The notes beneath the pieces were generated by a model. The model was not told the origin of the DNA and did no database searches. It saw only the letters and a list, made by a program, of their open reading frames with translations. Positions 1-5,481 of a stretch of DNA of 7,903 bases are shown piece by piece. The position numbers were made by a program, and so were the translations under genes. Numbering within the stretch: the stretch's first letter is position 1; each line of letters begins with the position of its first letter. The stretch is from Desulfocapsa sulfexigens. Lineage in GTDB: Bacteria > Desulfobacterota > Desulfobulbia > Desulfobulbales > Desulfocapsaceae. Where the stretch lies: positions 1 through 7,903 of the forward strand of contig DQVD01000168.1 of the NCBI GenBank assembly GCA_015661935.1, given 5' to 3'.

Positions 1-85
1 AACAAAGTTTCTGTGTGAATCATTCTCGGAAGTGGATGCCAGATAAAAAACAACTGTAGTTATTTCAGCAGCAGGCTGCTCACTG

Positions 86-113
86 TTCTGTCTTCTGGTT
101 TCTGTCTTCTGAA
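86..113. repeat. Four tandem TTCTGNN heptamers
   Basis: Four consecutive 7-base units read TTCTGTC, TTCTGGT, TTCTGTC, TTCTGAA. The 12-base string TTCTGTCTTCTG therefore occurs twice (86-97 and 100-111), 14 bases apart. The array lies in the untranslated leader before the first gene. Short heptamer tandem repeats are known from intergenic DNA of several bacterial groups, and their length can vary by replication slippage. Nothing here shows a function. An AGCAG/CTGCT inverted repeat (67-71 and 76-80) sits just upstream. Confidence 0.75.
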
Positions 114-132
114 TGTGCCCGCAGGGCATCAT
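113..132 (+). promoter_or_regulatory. Small leader hairpin before the first gene
   Basis: TGCCC (116-120) pairs with GGGCA (124-128) across a GCA loop. The stem can be lengthened by pairing ATG (113-115) with CAT (130-132) if T129 is bulged out. No T-run follows, so it is not an intrinsic terminator. It ends about 24 bases before the start codon of the 797-residue gene, so it could affect mRNA stability or ribosome access. It may also be chance. Confidence 0.3.
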
Positions 133-145
133 GTACACTACAGAC

Positions 146-149
146 GAGG
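146..149 (+). promoter_or_regulatory. Ribosome binding site of the first gene
   Basis: GAGG lies 6 bases before the ATG at 156. This spacing favours 156 over the in-frame ATG at 162, which would be 12 bases away. Confidence 0.6.
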
Positions 150-155
150 TCATTA

Positions 156-2549
156 ATGAACATGTTTTCTCCAGGTATTGATCATAGCCAAAGTGTCTAT
201 GATCCCCCACCTTTACTTTTTGAATGTTTGTCACTTCTCAATATCCGGAGCCATGCTGTCTCCTCTTTACCGTTTACCGGGAATGATACGAGTATCGGCG
301 TTGAAAATGAATTACAGGTTTGTGTCCAAGGTCAGGATACAACCGTTGATCTTCCGCAGCTTATCCGGCAATCCTCTTATTTTGCCAATATCTTGAAGCG
401 CGTTAAAAGGGGAGATATTTCCTTTCGAACGAGTAGGAATCTTGAATCATATCTCGAGGACAATAATGAGAAGATATGGGAGAACAGTTGGGTACGATTT
501 CCCTATTTCCTGTTAAACGACCTCTCGAAAAAAATATTTGAGCAGGATCTTCTTGCGGACAAAGCAGCACCAGAACATGGTTGCAGGAAAGATAGGGCTC
601 AATTTTTTATCCAGCAGGGAGCTGTGTTATGGATTCGCATCCCCATCAGTTACCTTCTCAAACTCGCCCTGGTCGATGTAGTCGGAACCTTCCCGAACCA
701 GCTGGGAAACCTACAGAAAACAGGAATAAGACTCGCCGATCATTTTCTCAATGACAACACTTCGCCAGAAACATCTTCCTTCCATATCATCCGAAAAACC
801 AGGCAATTCAATGTCGGTAATGGAATAGCCAGAGAAACGGCCAAACGATTCTTGTTTACCCACCTGTTGTTGCAGTATGCAAATTCACATTTCAACCTCA
901 CTGAATATGGTCAAACGGCAATGGCATTCTTTTCTCCTCATCCGCCAATGCGCCAGAGAAAGCTCAATGAGTGTGTTTCTGATTCATTTTATCGCCAACT
1001 CTTTATGAGCCCCTGCCTTTCCGGATGGGACCAAGGTGAAGAAAAACATCGCTATATGGGGCTCTGTCATGAAGCCTTGAGCAGGAGTCATCTTAACGGA
1101 GTTAAGAAAATGCAGGAGGCAGGGATTATCCTCAACAACCTTGTTGTGCTTCCCCAGACATCCAATATCAGCCTTGCCAACAATGGCACCCATGTCAGTC
1201 TGGGCAGTAGAAAGCTGACCAATGCCATGGCTGACAACAACTCAGGTTTCCAGAAAAAACATGAAAAGTATGTGGGAGATCTGGCCGCAAAGATAGTTGA
1301 ACACTTTTTACCACTTTTTGTCGGTACGTATAGCGCTGCGCCTTACAGGATTGACTACCATGATTTCCACCCGGAAACCCTTCTTGGCTTTCTTCCCCAT
1401 GAGCTGGATTATACCCACCTGCGCATGGTCTGGAGAAGATGGCGGAAAAAGGCAAAAAACAGAGTGCTTGGATATAATATGAAACCTTTTGGTCCTAAGG
1501 GTTTTGACCAGTTCACGGGAAAAATATTGGGCTGTAAAGGTGACTTTGTGCCTGATTTTCGTCTCCTTGATTATCCAGTAGCACTTCTTTCCACTGACCA
1601 GTGTTGCAGCCAGGATGGTATCCTTGGAAATGAGCATCGGCTCAAGGCTGATCTGGAATCACTGGGTGTGTTCGACAGGCGGATCAGCCTGTATCAACTC
1701 TTTAAAATTCGTGAATACCATCAAATGGGTTTTTCCGGTTTTGAAGGGCGTTACTATTCTCTTTTTCCAAGCCTGCAGGAAGATATGAGCAGGGCGGCTG
1801 ATCTTCAGATCTTATTGAGCAGTATGGCTTTCAAGTATATGTCCATGGGGCTTGTTGACCATGGACATATCCCTGGAACCCCTGTTGTTGAAAGTGAGCG
1901 AAGGCAGATATTCTTTGGTGCCGCCATTGGCCTTCCTACCTTTTTTGTGAAAAAAGATACCCCCAATGTTTTTCTACGCCGAATTTTACAACGAACCCGG
2001 AAAAACCGATCCAGCCGAAGATACTCTGGCTATACAAGAGTCATTGCTAAGAATTATCAGCTCGCACTCATTGATTTGATAGAAGAGGACTGTAGTGATC
2101 TTGTGGAGATTCTGGATTGCAAAGCAGTGCTTGATGACTTGAGAATTCGTATAGAGGATCCATACAACTCTTCTGCCTGTGGCAAACTCGTGGAGGCAAT
2201 CATCGGCAAACACAAAAAACCAAGACAGCTTTGTGCAAATGACTTCAATACTCAAGCGGAAAAGTACTATCGCACAGACCTCAACAGTTCCTTACTTGCG
2301 GAAGCCTGGAGTTTTTTCAAAGAAGATGTCCGGGAGATCTGTACTGAACAGCATGCTCTTGATTTTAATCTGACAGACTTGTCATGGGCTCAGGATAATA
2401 ATTCCCGTAATCCTGATTCTTTTCTCAGGGAAGCATGGGATAAACTCATCCGGGAAGAGCTCAGCGGACAGGACTGTATCCTCCTAATCCAATTACTTAT
2501 AACTGCCGAGCAAATTGACGCCCGCCGGAACAGAGAAAGGGAAAACTAA
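156..2549 (+). CDS. Large uncharacterised protein, first gene of the cluster
   Basis: This is a 797-residue protein that I cannot assign to a family. No signal peptide or clear membrane span is visible, so it is probably cytoplasmic; the most hydrophobic stretch (about residues 154-176, around RIPISYLLKLALVDV) is interrupted by charged residues. Motifs that look constrained are GVENEL near the N-terminus (E50, E52), NISLANNGTHVSLGS (about 337-351), DYHDFHPETLLGFLPHEL (about 400-417) and a basic patch RRWRKKAKNR (about 427-437). The G-x-E-x-E pattern recalls the metal-binding start of glutamate-cysteine-ligase-like carboxylate-amine ligases, but that is only a weak resemblance. GAGG at 146-149 supports the start. 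Its stop codon directly abuts the start of the PSD gene, which implies translational coupling and a shared pathway. The frame is intact throughout and no frameshift is seen. The existence of the gene is near certain; its function is unknown. Confidence 0.9.
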   Translation: MNMFSPGIDHSQSVYDPPPLLFECLSLLNIRSHAVSSLPFTGNDTSIGVENELQVCVQGQDTTVDLPQLIRQSSYFANILKRVKRGDISFRTSRNLESYLEDNNEKIWENSWVRFPYFLLNDLSKKIFEQDLLADKAAPEHGCRKDRAQFFIQQGAVLWIRIPISYLLKLALVDVVGTFPNQLGNLQKTGIRLADHFLNDNTSPETSSFHIIRKTRQFNVGNGIARETAKRFLFTHLLLQYANSHFNLTEYGQTAMAFFSPHPPMRQRKLNECVSDSFYRQLFMSPCLSGWDQGEEKHRYMGLCHEALSRSHLNGVKKMQEAGIILNNLVVLPQTSNISLANNGTHVSLGSRKLTNAMADNNSGFQKKHEKYVGDLAAKIVEHFLPLFVGTYSAAPYRIDYHDFHPETLLGFLPHELDYTHLRMVWRRWRKKAKNRVLGYNMKPFGPKGFDQFTGKILGCKGDFVPDFRLLDYPVALLSTDQCCSQDGILGNEHRLKADLESLGVFDRRISLYQLFKIREYHQMGFSGFEGRYYSLFPSLQEDMSRAADLQILLSSMAFKYMSMGLVDHGHIPGTPVVESERRQIFFGAAIGLPTFFVKKDTPNVFLRRILQRTRKNRSSRRYSGYTRVIAKNYQLALIDLIEEDCSDLVEILDCKAVLDDLRIRIEDPYNSSACGKLVEAIIGKHKKPRQLCANDFNTQAEKYYRTDLNSSLLAEAWSFFKEDVREICTEQHALDFNLTDLSWAQDNNSRNPDSFLREAWDKLIREELSGQDCILLIQLLITAEQIDARRNREREN
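1837..1870. repeat. Perfect 12-bp inverted repeat inside the first gene
   Basis: ATATGTCCATGG (1837-1848) and its exact reverse complement CCATGGACATAT (1859-1870) flank a 10-base loop (GGCTTGTTGA). The repeat lies within codons of the 797-residue protein, around residues YMSMGLVDHGHIP. In mRNA it would form a stable stem-loop. No T-run follows, so it is not a standard terminator. Confidence 0.9.
2536..2542 (+). promoter_or_regulatory. Strong ribosome binding site of the PSD gene
   Basis: AAAGGGA lies 7 bases before the ATG at 2550, inside the last codons of the preceding gene. The stop codon TAA (2547-2549) and the ATG are directly adjacent (TAAATG), so terminating ribosomes can restart at once. 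Confidence 0.75.
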
Positions 2550-3545
2550 ATGCATCAATACCTTGTTCGAGGAGATAACACGGTTGTCACTGAACAACTG
2601 TTTGGAGACAGAATTGTGAATTTTCTCTACTCACACGTTAGAGAACATGCTCCCTCACTCTTTCACATGGTCACAACCCCTCGTATGTCGCATCTCCTGG
2701 GCATCTGGAATTTTGACATCAAACTTGGGGCCAGACTGCTGGGGAACAGAAAGTTTCTAAACCAGTGTGGAGTGAATCTTGATGAGTGCGTGGATGATAT
2801 CAGTTCTTTTACCAATGCCCGGAAAATATTTGAGAGAAAGATCAAATACTGGGACTGCAGGCCCATGGACACAGAGAGTGGGAGTATTGTCTCTCCGGCT
2901 GACTCCAGAGTGATTGTGGGAGCGCTTTCTGAACACACGGCTCTTTTTATAAAGGATAAATTTTTTCAATTTGAGGAGTTGCTCGGATCTGATAAGGATC
3001 ATTGGCTGCAACGATTCAGCGAGGGTGACTATGCGGTCTGCAGGCTTACCCCCGATAAGTACCATCACAATCATACCCCTGTGGCTGGCAGGGTCGAGGA
3101 TTTTTACACAGTTGCAGGTGTGTATCACTCATGCAATCCCGGAGCTGTTATCGAAATAGCAACACCATATTCAAAAAATAAACGGATTGTAACCATTATT
3201 AATACGGATGTTGATGGCGGAACAGGAGTTGGGCTTGTGGCCATGATTGAGGTTACTGCGTTGATGATTGGTGACGTTGTCCAATGCTACAGTGCGGAAA
3301 AATATCATCGTCCCCAAAATATCACAAAGGGCATGTTCCTGAAAAAAGGGCAGCCTAAAAGTTTGTACAGGCCCGGCTCCAGCACCGACATCCTTTTGTT
3401 TGAGAAGGGCAGAGTGAGATTTAGCCCGGATCTTGTGAACTCCCGGCAACGTACAGATATACATAGTCGCTTCAGCAAAAAGTTTGGCTACCCTCTTGTT
3501 GAGGTGGATGTGAATGTACGATCAAAAATTGCTGATAAGAAGTAA
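2550..3545 (+). CDS. Phosphatidylserine decarboxylase family protein (pyruvoyl enzyme)
   Basis: This 331-residue protein belongs to the PSD family. Those enzymes decarboxylate phosphatidylserine to phosphatidylethanolamine at the membrane, using a pyruvoyl group made by self-cleavage. Family landmarks appear in order: SPADSRV (D118, the Asp of the processing triad), the FIKDKFFQFEELLG segment, YHHNHTP (H172 and H175, matching the usual YHRxH), and PGSST (276-279 is GSST). Cleavage is expected between G276 and S277, giving a beta chain of 276 and an alpha chain of 55 residues. The alpha chain is somewhat shorter than in E. coli PSD. Departures from the common consensus include Ser for Gly in SPADG, HN for the RF/RV pair in the His motif, and VAMIEVTALMIGD in place of the VGAxxVG segment. 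The first ~60 residues are less conserved. The Lgt-like neighbour fits a lipid role, but decarboxylation of a different serine- or amino-acid-containing substrate is possible. The family call is firm; the substrate is not. Confidence 0.9.
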   Translation: MHQYLVRGDNTVVTEQLFGDRIVNFLYSHVREHAPSLFHMVTTPRMSHLLGIWNFDIKLGARLLGNRKFLNQCGVNLDECVDDISSFTNARKIFERKIKYWDCRPMDTESGSIVSPADSRVIVGALSEHTALFIKDKFFQFEELLGSDKDHWLQRFSEGDYAVCRLTPDKYHHNHTPVAGRVEDFYTVAGVYHSCNPGAVIEIATPYSKNKRIVTIINTDVDGGTGVGLVAMIEVTALMIGDVVQCYSAEKYHRPQNITKGMFLKKGQPKSLYRPGSSTDILLFEKGRVRFSPDLVNSRQRTDIHSRFSKKFGYPLVEVDVNVRSKIADKK

Positions 3546-3582
3546 TCAATAAAAATAAAATTCAACCTATGGAACACACACG

Positions 3583-4632
3583 ATGAGTAACGAAGAATTT
3601 TCCATTCTATTGATTGTATCGTTCATACCGGCTCTTATATGGGCCTGCAGAGCGCTCCCCAATGAAAGATGGCAGATTATGGCAGCTCTTCCGTCCAGAA
3701 AAAATGATCACTGTGAACATGGCTCCTGGCAGGGACGTAATTTAACATTTTACGGGGCCTTGCTGGCCAACGCCTGCCTGGCAGGGACGGCTGTTTTTCT
3801 ACTGCTCTGTTCTTCCATTGGTATCTCTCTGGAAGTAATTCTTTACCTCACCTCCATTCTTATTACTGTGTCCATGTTTGCTGCAAGTTTCCTGGCAAGG
3901 ATAATTGAAAAAAAGAAAAACACCCTGACAGTAGCCGGTGGCGCAACGGTAGGACTCTATCTGCTGCCTCTTTGCATTATGGTGATGAATACTGCAGCAA
4001 ATTTTCAATTGCCATTCCTGCCAATCATGGCAGCTACCTCAATTGGATTTATTCTGGGTGAAGGTCTCGGAAGAATGGCATGTATTTCCTTTGGATGCTG
4101 CTATGGGAGAGCGGTCAGTGACTTGAGTCCCTTTGCAGCAAGGTTCTTCTCCAGGATCGGTTGTGTATTCCATGGTCATACCAAGAAAATCGCCTACGCC
4201 TCACAGCTTGATGGTGTCAGGGTAGTGCCAATCCAGGCCATGACATCATTTTTGTATGTCACAGTTGCTATCATCTGCATCTATCTCTTTCTTGAGAGCC
4301 ATTTTCACTGGGCTTTTGGCCTAAGTTCAATTGTGGCCATGGGCTGGAGGGTGTTCTCGGAGCAATTACGTTCTGATTACCGGGGTGGTGGAAAATTGAC
4401 AGCCTATCAGATCATGTCCATTTTAAATATCTGTTTCTGTCTCATATTGCTCTACCTGGTGAGTCCGTCTCAGGGAGTGGGAACGGATCTGAGTACCGGG
4501 TTATCCGTCTTCTGGCACCCGGCAGTTATTCTTTTTCTACAGTTTGTCTGGGTTGGAATTTTTCTTTTTACCGGTGTCAGTAAGGTTACCGGGTCGACAG
4601 TAACATTCCGGGTTCATGTGGACAATATTTAG
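3583..4632 (+). CDS. Divergent Lgt-like (prolipoprotein diacylglyceryl transferase family) membrane protein
   Basis: This 349-residue protein has about nine hydrophobic segments and is an inner-membrane protein. Lgt moves the diacylglyceryl group of phosphatidylglycerol onto a lipoprotein Cys. By-eye alignment with E. coli Lgt gives TFYGALL (Y57) for the Y26-G27 region, VAGGATVG (117-124) for FHGGLIGV, GRMACISFGCCYG (163-175) for the GRxGNFxNxExxG signature, VPIQ for HPSQ, MGWRVFSEQLR for YGAFRIIVEFFR, and YQIMSI for GQILSI. R164 and R256 match essential R143 and R239. However, the position of H103 is A118 and that of Y235 is A252, and the signature carries CC where Lgt has a Glu. There is also an extra N-terminal hydrophobic segment (about 1-25) and an extra C-terminal one. 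It is therefore unlikely to be the housekeeping Lgt; a paralog acting on another acceptor or lipid is more plausible. GGAA at 3571-3574 is a modest ribosome site. The gene follows the PSD gene by 37 bases. Confidence 0.78.
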   Translation: MSNEEFSILLIVSFIPALIWACRALPNERWQIMAALPSRKNDHCEHGSWQGRNLTFYGALLANACLAGTAVFLLLCSSIGISLEVILYLTSILITVSMFAASFLARIIEKKKNTLTVAGGATVGLYLLPLCIMVMNTAANFQLPFLPIMAATSIGFILGEGLGRMACISFGCCYGRAVSDLSPFAARFFSRIGCVFHGHTKKIAYASQLDGVRVVPIQAMTSFLYVTVAIICIYLFLESHFHWAFGLSSIVAMGWRVFSEQLRSDYRGGGKLTAYQIMSILNICFCLILLYLVSPSQGVGTDLSTGLSVFWHPAVILFLQFVWVGIFLFTGVSKVTGSTVTFRVHVDNI

Positions 4633-4694
4633 TGGTACCAACAAAAAAAACTCGTACTGTTTATCTGACTGTATGCACGCGTTTATGACGTTTT

Positions 4695-4721
4695 TTGAGG
4701 CAAGGATGCTCAAGTTATAAA
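4695..4721 (+). promoter_or_regulatory. Possible weak promoter in the 128-base gap
   Basis: TTGAGG (4695-4700) and TATAAA (4716-4721) resemble -35 and -10 boxes, but their 15-base spacing is short of the preferred 17. The same stretch holds a 5-bp inverted repeat, TTGAG (4695-4699) with CTCAA (4709-4713). This is the longest non-coding gap inside the cluster and could carry an internal promoter for the downstream genes. Evidence is weak. Confidence 0.22.
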
Positions 4722-4740
4722 TTAACGACGGTTTGTTAAT
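4721..4740. promoter_or_regulatory. ATTAAC-N8-GTTAAT inverted repeat, possible operator
   Basis: ATTAAC (4721-4726) and GTTAAT (4735-4740) form a perfect 6-bp inverted repeat around 8 bases, ending 20 bases before the start codon at 4761. Symmetry of this size fits a dimeric regulator site or a small mRNA hairpin. No T-run follows, so it is not a terminator. The TATAAA of the possible promoter touches its left arm. Confidence 0.35.
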
Positions 4741-4760
4741 CCCAGTCAAAAAGAAAATAT

Positions 4761-5444
4761 ATGACATTTATCTATTTCCCCCTCGTTTTCCTTTCGCTGT
4801 TCCTGCATCCTTCTTTGGGACAAAGTCAAAGTGTAGAGGTAATCGAACATTGGTATCATGAGGTTACTGGTGATAAGCATGAGCATTTTCTCTGGTCCAT
4901 GACACCAGGGAGTACCACAGTACGGATCTCCTCCAAAAAAGGACATGAAGAAACTTCTCTCGTCTGTCTCCCGACTGGCGAGGTGACCCATTGGCAGCAA
5001 CAGGATGCAAATGGTACTTTTTTTACTGCAATCCGCTCTGGAGAGAGTTTATCCATCACTGGAAAAAGAGATGGGAATGAAATTCTAAAACGCTTTGAGC
5101 TTGATGAAAAGCCCTGGTATCAGTTTTTGTCATTCTCACTACGTTCTTTTCTGGCCGACAAAAACGCACAGACAACCACTTTCTGGATGCTTCGTCCAGA
5201 CACCCTGGAACCCTTCCTGCTTGAAGCCTCAAAAGTTGGCAGCGAAACTATCAAATATCTTCGAAAGCCATTGTCGGCCATAAAAATAAAAGTCGCACCG
5301 CATGGATTTATGGGGGCATTTTGGCATGTTCACTACTGGTACCGTCTCCCTGACTTTCTCTTTGTCATGTATCGGGGTACCCACGGAGGTCCTCTGACGC
5401 CCGAGACGATTATTACTCTGGATGATGAGTACAGAAAACTATAA
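4761..5444 (+). CDS. Small exported protein, DUF3108-like
   Basis: This 227-residue protein starts with a hydrophobic stretch (about residues 3-19) and a likely signal-peptidase site near PSLG/QSQS at about residue 20. The n-region has no Lys or Arg, which is unusual. No lipobox Cys is present, so the mature protein should be soluble in the periplasm. The mature part alternates short polar and hydrophobic runs typical of beta strands. Its C-terminal half (FWMLRPDTLEPFLLEA, then KVGSETI, IKIKVAPHGFMGAFW, HYWYR, then FVMYRGTHGGP and LTPETIITL) resembles DUF3108-type proteins as I remember them; some relatives are thought to have LolA/lipocalin-like lipid-binding folds. That resemblance is from memory and unscored. 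An in-frame TAA at 4737 with no earlier start codon after it fixes 4761 as the furthest-upstream ATG. The ribosome site is poor (A-rich AAAAAGAAAA). Position between a membrane lipid-transferase homolog and a radical SAM gene suggests an envelope-side accessory role. Confidence 0.8.
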   Translation: MTFIYFPLVFLSLFLHPSLGQSQSVEVIEHWYHEVTGDKHEHFLWSMTPGSTTVRISSKKGHEETSLVCLPTGEVTHWQQQDANGTFFTAIRSGESLSITGKRDGNEILKRFELDEKPWYQFLSFSLRSFLADKNAQTTTFWMLRPDTLEPFLLEASKVGSETIKYLRKPLSAIKIKVAPHGFMGAFWHVHYWYRLPDFLFVMYRGTHGGPLTPETIITLDDEYRKL

Positions 5445-5468
5445 ATTGGATTCTTGGAACTACTTCAC

Positions 5469-5473
5469 AAGGA
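5469..5473 (+). promoter_or_regulatory. Ribosome binding site that decides the radical SAM start
   Basis: AAGGA lies 8 bases before the ATG at 5482. The alternative in-frame ATGs at 5422 and 5425 lack a comparable site and would make the gene overlap the previous one by 23 or 20 bases. Confidence 0.65.
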
Positions 5474-5481
5474 AAACCTCA

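Noticed and set aside
1..59. Short open frames at the left edge, ending at TAA 44-46 or TAG 57-59, that could be the tail of an upstream gene
   Set aside because: Two frames are equally possible and each gives fewer than 20 residues, so no coding call can be supported.
984..1637. Minus-strand open frames opposite the first gene (up to about 109 residues)
   Set aside because: They lie antisense to a long, clearly coding frame, overlap each other in different frames and show no domain features.
1645..1690. 9-bp inverted repeat AGGCTGATC / GATCAGCCT with a 28-base spacer inside the first gene
   Set aside because: At this arm length and spacing about one such pair is expected by chance in a window of this size.
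3773..3785. Near-palindrome CCTGCC-T-GGCAGG in the Lgt-like gene
   Set aside because: A one-base loop cannot form a hairpin, and the site lies in coding sequence with no link to a start codon or regulator.
5422..5481. Longer N-terminus for the radical SAM protein starting at 5422
   Set aside because: It lacks a good ribosome site and overlaps the preceding gene; the AAGGA before 5482 is a better fit. It cannot be fully excluded.
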